Shown here in pieces: positions 36,601 to 47,859 of a DNA stretch of 64,000 nt. Made by a program: the position numbers and the translations under genes. Position 1 is the stretch's first letter. Each line of letters begins with the position of its first letter. Source of the DNA: Schistocephalus solidus (Eukaryota > Platyhelminthes > Cestoda > Diphyllobothriidea > Diphyllobothriidae); contig WEDG01003335.1 of assembly GCA_017591395.1 (NCBI GenBank), positions 1 to 64,000 on the forward strand, read 5' to 3'. Under the pieces are notes generated by a model that was not told the origin of the DNA, searched no databases, and was given only the letters and a program-made list of their open reading frames with translations.

Positions 36601-38982
36601 GGTTTTTTAGATAAAATTGTATACTGTGACAGATAACTAATGATGCATTCAATTTCCGAGCCACTCAGAAGTCAAAGTCATTCTTGGTGAAAAGCTGTAA
36701 TCTAAAATGCCCAAATATGCCAAGGTAATATTACATTTTTGAATAGTAACCTTTATCGTATAATTTCCAGCTGCCGTTATGTAGCTACAAAGAACTTATT
36801 TTACTTGTAATTGGTTGCTTACTAAAAGGACTTATGGCTAAAAGTGACCTATTATCTAAACAAAATATTTCAATTTTGGGTTATTTATAAATGTTTTTGT
36901 ATTGCAGTCTTGGATTGTACAAGGATTTAATAAACAAGGTTAATTTTAAAAGCACATTCAGTATTATTGCGAACCTATATTACATTAAGTACACAACTGA
37001 GGCACTTATTCGGTATATATCCACTAATGTAAATTATGCATAGCATTTAAAGGATAAAATTCTGCCTTTCATTTGGATGGCAACCTGTTTTCATTAGGAG
37101 GTTTTGCGGATGAAATTTTGGCCTCGAGGGACACTAGATAACATTTGATTCTTTTACAAGCGCAACCACTTTGGTCTATATTTCAGGCATTTTTCTTTTC
37201 AGATTCCTTAAAGCATAATTATCTTCATTAAGTTGGACCTTTAAACGAGCTCTCTTTAAACTACCTATACTTGACGTTATTATTTTTTTAAAAAAGCTGA
37301 TGATTCAAATGCACGGAAAATTAGACAAAGGATTGCGAAACATGATTTGAGCTCATATGTGTATTGCATATTATACCACTTCATGTAGACATCTTATCAT
37401 GGAATCCACGTAACGAAATTTATGATAACCTTCCTTCAGCTTTTTACAAAAAGCTTCATTTAGGCTAGGATATCGTTTTCAAGTACCTTTAAAAATGGCA
37501 TTTTATAGTCATACCATTGTAGGGGTTTTTACCGAACAAAAAAATCAAATCGGTCAACAATGTAAACTAGGACTCAACTTAGGAACAATTTGAAAATAAG
37601 TACTAAGACAACAAAAACATTTATCTGACCCAGTTGTAAAAAATGTGATGGCCTCGGTTACCGAAGAGTTTTTAACAACGGGGGTCAAACGAATTATTCC
37701 ACTCTGACAAAAACATTTATCACCAAAAACCTCATCAGATGCAAGTGCAAATATCTAGCGATTCAAAAAAAACGCGTTTAACCGACATCAGTCGCTGAAG
37801 CCATGTAGATGTGTGCAATTTTGGGTACCAGTGTTCCTAAAAGGATAGACAGCTACAGGAGAGGCATTAACTAACAAATCCCTCACGCACAGCTAACCCT
37901 CAAGATAAAGGGAGCCTGTCTGCTAATAAGTTCGTGAACCATATAACCTATTCGTTCACTCAGTACGGCACGGTAAACACAGAATCTGAAACGTTAGATG
38001 AATATGATTTTCGTTCAAGTGAACGATATTCAGTTTATTAACTAGAAATTAGAACTCGATTTTTGTCTGTATAATGCGCATCTGAAAGTTGCAAACTAAC
38101 TTCAACGAATCTGGCTCGGAAGCCTGTCTGCTTTCAGAATTAAATTATTAAAAGTTAACGCTTTCTCTAGCCGATCTGCACCTTGATTTCACACTTAATA
38201 ATAGAGACTTAATCAAACAATTCAAGTAAATGAGGCCTTAACCATAAAGACGGCATGATTTAACGATTCCTCGATTAGGATAAGTCTGATTATTTTTTTC
38301 TTTTTATGACTTTTATCCCTATCGTTGTCAGCTGTTTGCCGAAATTTGCACCATAAGTATCTGAGGTATGTCTCATTAAAAAACCTGGATGTAAACATAA
38401 CTTTAGTCAATATACCTTGACCAAGGTTCAGCCAGATCCATTGAGTTCAGTAAGATGGCCCTTTATCGGGCTTAAGGTATATTGACAACAGTGTGAAAAT
38501 CGAAAATCACGCAACTTTTATTTTCGCAATTTTTAAAGCAGAACAGTATGCTTCACTCCAAAAATATGAAAAGGTAAAGCAAAAATATAGGTTATTTTAA
38601 TTGCATGTAGGCTGTAGCTAAGGATAAATATAAAGAAAGGTTGAAATAATGGATGTTAAAATAAAACGTTTGGTAAGGCATGCCAATAAAATGCTTCAAA
38701 AGACTGCTCAATTACACATACCGAAACCGTGTTTCGTCAGATTTCCAGCGAAAATATCAAAAACTGTAATTCAATGGTGGGAAGGACATGCTCTTTTTGT
38801 GACATATGTGGTCGCACGGTCAAATATGGACGCTCATAAAACCTGACGATTACATAGGAAAACAGAGCCTCAGACAGTCAAACGGGAGGGGTATATGAAC
38901 AACTGTGAGGGTAAATTGGACCACTCTGTGCACAGACTGTGAGTGGTATGGTGACCAAAACTAGTCCACGGTGGGATCGGGG

Positions 38983-39310
38983 CTACAAAATGTCATCGCG
39001 TGAGAGAGCGAAAGACTTGGGCAGGGAGGAAGGAGACGATAAGTTGGGGTTAATTGCATCACAACCTTCTGCTATTTCAGTGTGGTGTTGACCACAAGAG
39101 TAACACGTGGCCTCTAAATAGCTTGGGAGACGCCCAACGCTTTCGCAAGATGATGAATTATGCACCATTTCTAACTCTTTAACTAGTTCAGTACCAAGAA
39201 AATTGTTCACATCGGTTGTTGAAGTAGATGCTACTTGCCTTTGCGTGCGATCAGCATACTTGTTACCACAAGCATCTACAAAGTAATGGGCAGTTTGATG
39301 TGGCCTGTGC
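38983..39310 (-). CDS. Candidate terminal exon, unrecognised protein
   Basis: On the minus strand a frame runs about 105 codons from near 39,300 to a TAG at 38,983. It may follow a splice acceptor (ctctgactgcacag, just above 39,290). The peptide is polar, with spaced cysteines and a serine-rich end: YFVDACGNKYADRTQRQVAS, then LEATCYSCGQHHTE, then LSSPSSLPKSFALS. Two CxxC-like pairs are suggestive but match no family I can name. Composition is more protein-like than the surrounding AT-rich DNA. A frame of this length can arise by chance, and no donor-matched upstream exon was proven. Confidence 0.25.
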
Positions 39311-39396
39311 AGTCAGAGCATCTTTAAGTAGTCTAGCCAAAATGGCCATTGTGAATCGAAGGGGAATGCAGCTTTGACCAACACATTTCCGAAGAA

Positions 39397-39729
39397 TCAA
39401 GTATTGAAATCATTTCCTCGATTATGTTTGACACAGCACCATGTTTGAAAGGGAGGAACGCACGCAAATATTATTCTTGATGAGCTTTCTGATGGATCTG
39501 TCTGTCTTGGTAAACAAAGGTGACAACAATTATGACATTTAGTTACATTAACATCGTGCAAGCGAGAATGATACTTTGTGTTATTTCCAGTTTCAAAATG
39601 CCATAAAGCCCGTATTATAACTGTACTTAATAATGCATTAACATAGTTTGCTATGCATGAAATGACCATACTAAGGGCAGCTTTGAACTTAAAATTATCA
39701 ATATGGCAAACTCTATTAGTTGCATTCAC
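39397..39729 (-). CDS. Candidate exon or open frame, unrecognised
   Basis: A 110-codon open frame on the minus strand, in the same direction as and just upstream of the 38,983-39,310 candidate. It begins with a moderately hydrophobic stretch (ALSMVISCIANYVNALLSTV) that could be a membrane segment and continues into a Cys/His-rich part (KCHNCCHLCL). An in-frame TGA lies four codons before the GTG that opens the frame, and no acceptor sits between them, so an exon start would have to be internal. It may be chance. Confidence 0.15.
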   Translation of the reverse strand: MNATNRVCHIDNFKFKAALSMVISCIANYVNALLSTVIIRALWHFETGNNTKYHSRLHDVNVTKCHNCCHLCLPRQTDPSESSSRIIFACVPPFQTWCCVKHNRGNDFNT

Positions 39730-42700
39730 AATTTTGTTTCAGTTTTCAAACTAAAAGCCGTGTAGTTTTGCTATGCTGAAAAACCCATATTTTCTCTGGT
39801 ATTAAGATAACATCCGGTGTTCATAAAATTTTGTTACTGATGGACCTTATGTTTTAGACATTGGAAGGAGCCTTAATGAACAAACTGATACAACGGTGAT
39901 TGAGTGAACCTTTCATGGTCAAAATTTCTCACGATTTCAGTCTTTCTAAAAACCAAAAACTGATTTTTCTCCGAATATCACATTTGAAGAATATTTACCT
40001 TGCTAACGAGTTCAACAACAAATATTTTCGTAGATCTGCCATAAAATGCATACTACTTAAGGAGTCACATTTACGGGCCGTGTTTGTTGGGAGCCTGCTG
40101 CAAATGGCATGCAAATCCAGTATGGTTGTAAGGCTGGTGTGTACCATGATAATGCAACACTACAATTAAAAGTATAACCACATCGAAAATGGTATTTTCA
40201 GTTAGAAATACCTTTCCGAATTTCTTTAAAATTTCACGAGATACGTCACATACTGTACTTTGATGCCAATTCAAACAGATATTTTGCTGATTTTATCCTG
40301 GGTATCGTTTCCTCAAATCAGCAGTGTCCCACATGCAATAGCCTGCTGTTTGATATGTTACTGTTTTAATTAATTTTTGACGCATGCATAAGCTGGGGAA
40401 TAGTGTATAAAATAACTGCACAATAACTAATTTATTATCATGTTTCTAAAAATTGGGTTTGCTTAAAGTTTGATACATCAAGACGTTTGTGCTCTCTACG
40501 ATGCTTACATTTTCGAGACTTGCGTATGATTGCAGAATTGTTTATAAAGTCTACTTTCCTCGGGATTGCTAAAAAATGCACAGTGTACGTAATTGAATTC
40601 ACATGTTCGCAGTATTTTTGAGTATCAACTGACTTGTGGTAGGCATCTAGCAGGCCTGTCAAGTTGCTTTGGTGAAGGTGCAAAAAAAGTAAATACGTTT
40701 TGTCTAAAAATAATTGGAATGCAACATTTTTAAATAATTTTTTCTTGCAAGGTAAAAAGCTAAGAGTGTAACACTTTATATGTGTAGCCGAAATATTTGC
40801 ATTGGTGATATAACCTTCTTGGTGGAATTACGATAGTGATTTAAACTGATTGATTGATATAAAAGGCCAGAGTTTTAATTTACAGGGATTGGCTTCAAGA
40901 ATCTATTATTACCTAATTTTTCCTAAAAAAACTAATCCTAATTATTTTAAGGAAAACAGGAGGCAAAGTTCCATCAAAAGAAAGTATTCTAATAGTTGCA
41001 CTGCATCCTGTGAATTAGAAATTATGCCCAAAATTATACTACTGCTATGCGTTCTAACCAGTAAAAATATGAACTATGGTTGGTGAAATAGCAAAAAATA
41101 TTTTGTTTTGCTGTTTTGTAAACATAACAATAGACATTTGCATGAACTTTCCAATGTCAGTTTCTTCCAATTTGATGTCATTTAATTAACGGAAACGTTT
41201 ATAAACGAAACGACAAATGTTAAACCTTTAAGACTTAAATAACATATGAGGTATTTGTTGTCCCCAGAGCAGTTGAAAATAGCCTGTGAAAGCCCATTGT
41301 TTAACGGGAATGTTGATCGTCGCATAAGATCCAACTTGAGTTGCCAACGTTCAACGTTCCAGTATTGTTTTGTCCTTTTGTCACGTTCACTCAACGAAGA
41401 TGCAAACCTGAACGGAAATAACAACTTCTATCTTGCAATAAGGTCGGTACGATAAATGCCAAATCGAATTGAATAAGAAATTTTTATATCTTCTAACATA
41501 TTCCGTTTGTGCAGAGACAAAATAAGCAGTTTTAGCATAATCCTTTAATTTTTATCTACATAAAATTAGCCAAAATCTAGGTTACTCTGTAAAGGGAAAA
41601 TTTATTTGTGAACCTGACTGAGATGAAGTTATTTCTTTCAAATAAACAAAACATGTTTAAACGTATCACCTATAAAATTGCAGGCAAAATTATTGAAAAG
41701 AGGATCCAAAACAAGTCTGCAACTAATCCTTTCCTATTTTGTGCTTTTCCATAATTTGAAGGAGTGAAGGAGTGGCTTTAAATATCAGGTTCAGATTATC
41801 CGTTCTTTACTTGCTAGTAAGGAAATGACAATGTATTTCCACGGAGAAATCTTAAAACTGCTTGCTACGAGAAACAAGTTAAAACGTAGTCCATTCTGTG
41901 CATAAGTGCATGTATGAAAAGATCCTTCTCAAAAACCAGTAAGGTCAGAAAAACAGTTACCAGGACTACATGAAACTAACCTTAAATACGTGCTGCATGG
42001 ACTGTTCCGACGGTGCTTATTGGTTCCAGAAAGCGATAAGCATATAACCTTACAGGAGATGGTAACACTGACTTGACAAAACGGGCTTATATACAACAAT
42101 GGCATTAAATATATCATTTCATTTATAGTGCGTGTGTTTAAGATTTATCTAGAATAAGTAGGCATGAAATTAAACATGCAACCTTACAACTAAAGGGGTT
42201 ATTTGAATTCACGAAATGAATACAGGCGACGAAATTTAAAAGAATGAGTGGTGATTTCGTGACGTCTTGTGGTTTTATTAATCTGAAAGCGTTTCAACTT
42301 TGATTATCTTCTCGTACGTAACATATACCAGTTTTCATTGGATATTTTTTATAGAAAACTTACTTTTCTTTTACTAAAAAGACAGATTTAAAAACTACTG
42401 CCTTGCTTCAAGATGTTTTTTTTAGAAATTTCACATTTGCTCTCAAGGCTACATAAAAGTATTGAACACCACTTGAAAAATGCTGAATTTTAGTTAAGCC
42501 TAAAGACAGAAGTTTCCTGCACAAGGACAACGATATCCAAAAACAGCAAAAACTTAGTCTAATCGCATTGATTCGCCACAAAGCGCAAAAGAAGTTTTTT
42601 TTGGAATGGGCCCATATTTAGAACCTATGGATCAACGTCTATAAACACCTAAATTTCAAGCTGCAGTTTGCATGGAAGGTCTTCTTAACTGAAAACGGCA

Positions 42701-44460
42701 CTTGCAAAAATATTTTAGCATGCGAAAGCCAGACATTTGTATATGAATGAGTATGCACAAACACACACACGATGTACATTTATCACCCCTTTTGTCGAAT
42801 AAATACGTGCTTGGTTGGCCAAAATGTCTTCTCCATGAGCGCTACATTTTTAAAGTCAGTTTGATTCCTCTGCGTGACAACATTTTTGCTTTTCATACAA
42901 CTGGCGGTGATTTATTCTATCCTTTTTAATCAGATCCGCACTTGTGACTATTAGCATATTCGCGCTCCATTTAGGCAAACTACTGAGTTCAGGCCCTATG
43001 ATAAATAGTGTTGCATACTGTGATATTTTAAAAAAATGATTGAGGTATATCTTCAACTCTGAAAAAGCTTTCGAGAGTGATAAAAACATTCTAGTTCAGC
43101 GAATCGTAAGAACGCTATGACCGGATAACTGTCTTAGTTGCAGCAAAAAGCGGCCTAAGTTTCCAATGCCCTTAGAAAAAGTTCACTCTGCGTTTGCAAG
43201 AAGAAAGTTGCAAAAAGCCCCCGAGACCTATTAACAGAAAGTCAATTTCAATACTATAAACTCGGTCAAATGGGAATTGTTTTTTCCCATAATGCAGATT
43301 TTTATAAGGGTTTTTTCCCTTGATGTTTTGGAAGCTTTCTCTTAATGACGACGAGTTCTGCATATCGGCTCCTTTGATGTACTCGGTGAATCTCCGATCT
43401 TACACATCAGCAATCTGCAGAATTCAAAACCCATTTCTTTAAAGGCTTGGAAAAGTTTCGCTTGTATATACGAACCACACCATTTCAGAAAACACATTTT
43501 GCTTTTGAGTAATATACTGCTTTTACCAAAGCTTGGAAATGCACGGTAGAAAACAAATTCGGGCATACTTTCTGCCCTTTAGAACGTCACTTACCATCTC
43601 TGAGCTCTGAATTTGGGACGATTCCAACAATTTTGGGATGCGCCCATTATTTCGAGTGCCATTTAAATGCTTTTGAATTGATTCTGGAAAAGGTTATTTC
43701 ATTGTCTAAGGAAAAAATCAACCATATTTGCCAAGAAGTACAGAATACAGATAAAAAGGGTAACCTTCATGAAGCCAATTGCCTCATAAATAATAATCTC
43801 TAAATTATTCGTTATTGCACTCTGATTGCCCGATTGCATTTCAATAAGGCATGACATCTTAAGGATCATAATGAGATTCTGTTTTAGACCTTTAAAAATT
43901 CTCCGATCAAACTTTTACTGCAAAGCTATCACAAATCCCCGATTGCTGTTATCTTGACACTGCCACATGTTGACGATTGAACCACCAAACTACACTGACG
44001 CGAATATTTTCATCTTTCTAGCTTATATTATTGGATTTTTACTGGATCCTTTTTTTCTGTGAACTATGCTTCAGATAAGAAAAGCTTCAATGTAGACAGG
44101 AAAAATGAAGCAGCAACCAATTCTTGCATCTTAGTTGAAGTGGATTGGAAATTTAAGATTCCCCTATATGTCATAATGTTCAATGAAAGTAAATTTCAAA
44201 TAAGGGTTTCATATAGCTTGTAATTGTAATTAGGACTCTCGTAGTATTTATTGTGGTTATACGGAGCTTGATTGAAATGTAAAAACGTGGGACACTAGAA
44301 AACTGTGCATGTAAAGTAAGGTCTGTGTCTTTGGGTGGATGATCTGCAGAACATCATCTTGCCTACTTGGTTCTATGAAGAAAAGCCGTTGGCGTAAAGA
44401 TCGATACCAAAATGGGTTTCCTTATCAAAATTCAGTAGATGCCTCTATAGACATGGCATT
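39730..44460. other. AT-rich stretch without a recognised gene
   Basis: Several frames of 60-90 codons occur on both strands, for example 40,438-40,683 (-) with a basic end and 39,900-40,169 (+). None shows a domain, and the codon use looks like that of the surrounding AT-rich DNA. I see no mobile-element protein, RNA gene or long repeat here. Whether the minus-strand frames near 40.5 kb join the candidates at 39 kb cannot be decided by eye. Confidence 0.35.
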
Positions 44461-44469
44461 TTGACAGTC

Positions 44470-44790
44470 GCGAAGGACTGCGTCCACCGCGCGCCATACA
44501 ACATGGTGGGCGCATGGACGGTGACTTGCACGTAAAGTAGACATGCTCTGGAGCTATCGGATTTGCTTCTTTCGCCAACCAGCTGAGACCGGTGTCAAAA
44601 TGTGGTTAACAAATCAAGAGGCCGGGATTGGGCGTGTCACGCCCGCCTGTTCCGCGCATACTAGGTCAAATTTTCGACCAAAATAGTAAACTACGGCTAG
44701 GATCCCAACTGCATATATGTGCCATAGAGGCCGACTTAAGAAGAATCAAGAGCAGCCTGACTCTCCGTCCCGAGAGGATCGAGTTTTCTT
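44470..44790 (+). repeat. Diverged copy of repeat family R
   Basis: Co-linear weak matches to the first unit at 54.7 kb: ggacggtgacttg, gaccggtgtcaa, gggcgtg(t/c)cac, ggatccca followed by a tgccata-ga-ggcc segment, then ttaagaag and gcagcctgactctc. Their order and spacing are the same as in the 54,660-54,940 unit, although identity between anchors is low. It stands in GC-richer sequence than its flanks, as expected for an inserted repeat. Confidence 0.6.
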
Positions 44791-45572
44791 GCAAGTTCGC
44801 AAAATTCCAAACCACGTTTAGACTCTATATAAGAAGTTTGACATGCTTTAGGTAAAATAAGCAGGATAAGCCAAAAGCCATCTTTTAAAATGCTGCCTTG
44901 TCCTTCCCAAAACGAGGGCTCAACTGCAATGATACCTCTCAGTTCTGAGAGTCCCGAATCGGTGTGAGGCATGCGTTAGATGATGACTCCAAGTAACTTC
45001 AGTAACCACACTCAAGTCCACTTCCAGTTAACACGAATTGTACACACACTACTTCATACGAGAAAGAAGGCAATTCAAGCCAAATCCAAAATATTTTTCC
45101 TCGCCTCCAAGTGTTCGTTTAAAATATTCAGCCTCGCTTACAGTCATGGCTTGGCAGGTGACAAGTTATTGATAGAACCGGGTCCTGCTCAGAACTGAAC
45201 ACCATGCTGCAATGCTTCCTTGTTGGTGCAGTGCCCGCGATTCATCCCCTTGTCCTAAGCTTTAACTATTCAGGTTCTGTATGGCATGACTAGCTGCGCT
45301 GTTTGACTTTAACCGTTACTAGCTTCGTCTGAATTTGGCGTGAGGACGGAGGAGCACGTGCCGCAAAGGTTTGACTTGGTACAAACCACATTCTTGCCTT
45401 ATTTACGTTAGGTCTTGTCTGGTGGCCTTTTATGTTGGTGAGAAAGACTAAATATATGGTAAAGAAATTCTCCCCTAGAGGTAAATTGTCTCATTGCTGT
45501 AGGTACGTTCATTTCAAATAACCCTGCGTATGGGAAATGGGCGCTTAAAAATCGGTTACAGGGCTCAGTCGT

Positions 45573-45760
45573 CCTATTATGCCTGTTGACCCCCAGCAGC
45601 AGTCCTTCGTCTGCTTGTGATAGAGGCAGACATTACCACCGAAAACTGGGAATACTGGAATGAACATTTCTGGTTTATTGGCAGTCATCAACCAGTCATA
45701 GCCAAGTCCAGTTTTTGTGGTAACAGAAGCTCGAAACCGTGACCTGTTGGTCAGAATTAC
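45573..45760 (+). repeat. Dispersed GC-richer repeat, copy 1 of 3
   Basis: Contains accaccgaaaa, tactggaatg, catttctggtttattg, cagtcatcaaccag and agctcgaa in the same order as copy 2 at 47,250-47,440. Identity is roughly 70%. No coding function is seen. Confidence 0.6.
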
Positions 45761-46534
45761 ACAACTCTAAACCCACGTTTGCCTCCATATGTCCTATTAT
45801 CTGTAAATACATATGCCTAATTCATTCACTACGTTTAAAATTTCAGCCCTTCTTCAATTTGAGAGCATTTTTCGGCCAAATCATTCTGTATTACACAAAA
45901 CCAATTACGAAACGCTTGCAACAAAATGGTTTTACAGTCGGTCATTTTTGGAAATCCTCATGCGGCTCAATACAACACCGAAGGTTTTCAACACAGCCTG
46001 ATATCATTCTAAAATAGTTTTTTTCTGCTACTTATTTTGATGTAATATGCTGTTGTTAAAAATTTTAAAAATTATTTTGATAACAGGCGGGAACAAAACA
46101 CCTTACAAAAAAGTCTACGAAGGCTTTGACAGAAAGTTGCATCATTTTCTGTATCTCATGCTTTACTTCCTCATATAGTGGAAAAGTACATAAGTAATTT
46201 ATATTTGCTTGTTTGTGTTCTGAAGGCGAACGTTTTTGCCTGCAGTGGATGGGACGCTTGCAGCGCGGTTTAATGTCACGCTAACTTGTATAATTCTATG
46301 ACATTGTTCACCATTTTTAAAACAATTTGGAATTATAGTACGTGTTGGCACATAGGTTGATTTAGAAGTTGAAAATGGTTTTTGTGGTAGTAGATTTTTC
46401 CGATTGTTTAATTATTATAGAACGCACAGTAAATATAATTCTTGCCTTTATTAAGTAAATGATATCACGCAAATTAACCCTATTTTCTGTATCGCACACG
46501 AGGATTTATAGCGTCTAAATAGTTGACGTTTGAC

Positions 46535-47120
46535 TCAGAGTACTAAAATAATCAGACCAAATGTCAAGTTGTAGGATCCGACCAAAGGTACCTCTGGGAG
46601 GAATTTATTGTGCACAGAACTCCAAATTGCTGTGCCAGGCAGCAGTGGCCACCAGCGAAGCCGGGGGTGATGTTGACTACGATTATAAATGCATGTAAGA
46701 GAGAAAACGTTGGTGGTGGCTGCTTTACCATCTGTATGGGGCAGATTAAAGTGTTGTCCAATTGGTGTGTATTGCATTACCCAAGGGGTGTCGTGTCTAG
46801 TGGCCAAGGCTGCATCGGCACAGAGTGGTCTGGTGAAGTGGCGCTTGGGCAGCCACGACTATATGGACGCACAGGTGGATGCGACTGAAGCAGGTCTGTT
46901 GAGTTGCTGCAAGTCAGCGAGTCGGGAAGCGCTCACTGGGCAGGTGATGGACCACCGTGAGGCAGCGAGTCTTGAACAAGGACAACGGAAATAACAATGT
47001 TGGTTGTCGGTAACAGGCTGCGCAATGGCCTTAATGCACGAATGTTACTCTACAAACACTTTATGTTCACGAAGGTGTTGATGGACACTAGCTTCGTCAG
47101 GCAACTCTATCACCTAATAC
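46535..47120. repeat. GC-rich dispersed-repeat block
   Basis: A sharply GC-richer island in AT-rich DNA. Long frames are open simultaneously on the minus strand (46,535-46,807, with QYTPIGQHFNLPHTDGKAA) and the plus strand (46,689-46,994), which is typical of GC-rich repeats rather than genes. The minus-strand peptide resembles peptides I recall from repeated tapeworm sequence, but that is memory rather than a search. No terminal repeats were found. Confidence 0.45.
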
Positions 47121-47249
47121 CGCCTATAAGGAAAAACTTTAAAGTCATTTAAGATCGTTGTTTCACGAAATTATTCCCTCTCCGGGAGCCCACATTTGCA
47201 GACACTTTAGTTAGCTGGCCCTTTGGGGCAGTTGCCTATCATGCTGCTA

Positions 47250-47440
47250 CGATGTCACGTGCCTTTTCTCCGCTCCAGACCGTGTAGACGTTGCCAGCGC
47301 TATATGCATATGAGATCACCGAAAAAGTCAATGCAGTCTGGAATGGCCATTTCTGGCTTATCGACCGTCAGCAACCAGCCGTGTCCAACCCCAGCTTTCG
47401 ACACATAAGGCTCGAATGCACTAACCACAGAGCTTGTTGC
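47250..47440 (+). repeat. Dispersed GC-richer repeat, copy 2 of 3
   Basis: Direct repeat of 45,573-45,760 (shared order: atcaccgaaaa, ctggaatgg, catttctggcttat, cgtcagcaaccag, ggctcgaa). A short third piece lies inverted at 47,785-47,850, where the minus strand reads gaagactggaatgggcattt followed by ctggcttatta. Confidence 0.6.
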
Positions 47441-47487
47441 CATGTCCGTTGCGATAAAGAATATTAAACATGGTCAACGGGGCTGCT

Positions 47488-47680
47488 CAATCGCTTTGCG
47501 GAACCTAGTGGCCTCGTGGTGCTTAGGGGCTTGACTTTAAGGCACCTTAGGCAGTCTTAGGACAGTCTTTATAAGATTAGGCACTCACCAATCGCTTTGT
47601 GAAACCTAGTGGCCTCGTGGTGCTTAGAGGCTCGACTTTGAGCACCTTAGGCCGTCTTAATAAGATAAGTAATATGTGCA
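47488..47680 (+). repeat. Tandem duplication of a ~102-bp unit with a SINE-like sequence
   Basis: The unit beginning caatcgctttg(c/t)g(g/a)aacctag and including tggcctcgtggtgctta occurs at about 47,488-47,589 and again from 47,590, about 90% identical. The second unit is followed by aaccaacagatcgcgggttt and aagcc (47,723-47,750). An A-box-like tagtggcctcgtgg plus a B-box-like gcgggtttaagcc suggests a tRNA-derived SINE with a duplicated and interrupted head. Confidence 0.6.
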
Positions 47681-47784
47681 GAACGAGAGCACTAGAGGCA
47701 GAAATTAGAGCATAAGTATTCTAACCAACAGATCGCGGGTTTAAGCCTTAGGCGTTGCAAATCTGGCATAGGGCATGTCTAGCT

Positions 47785-47850
47785 CATGCTTGTTAATAAG
47801 CCAGAAATGCCCATTCCAGTCTTCATTGGCATTTTCATAGGTGATTTCCT
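47785..47850 (-). repeat. Dispersed GC-richer repeat, copy 3 of 3 (partial, inverted)
   Basis: Only the central part of the repeat is readable on the minus strand, from ccaatgaagactgg through catttctggcttattaac. The flanks do not match copies 1 and 2. Confidence 0.45.
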
Positions 47851-47859
47851 AGGTCTCCA

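Larger units (their letters stand above)
29213..38600. other. Long AT-rich stretch without a recognised gene
   Basis: No conserved protein, RT or transposase could be recognised. A GC-richer island at 30,230-30,520 looks like dispersed-repeat DNA, and another at 31,950-32,200 is similar in texture. At 31,447-31,668 (-) a 61-codon protein-like run follows a possible splice acceptor (ctctccacag) and ends with a stop, but I do not recognise it. Microsatellites at 32,596 and 33,614 are listed separately. The remainder, especially 34,300-38,600, shows nothing I can support. Confidence 0.35.
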
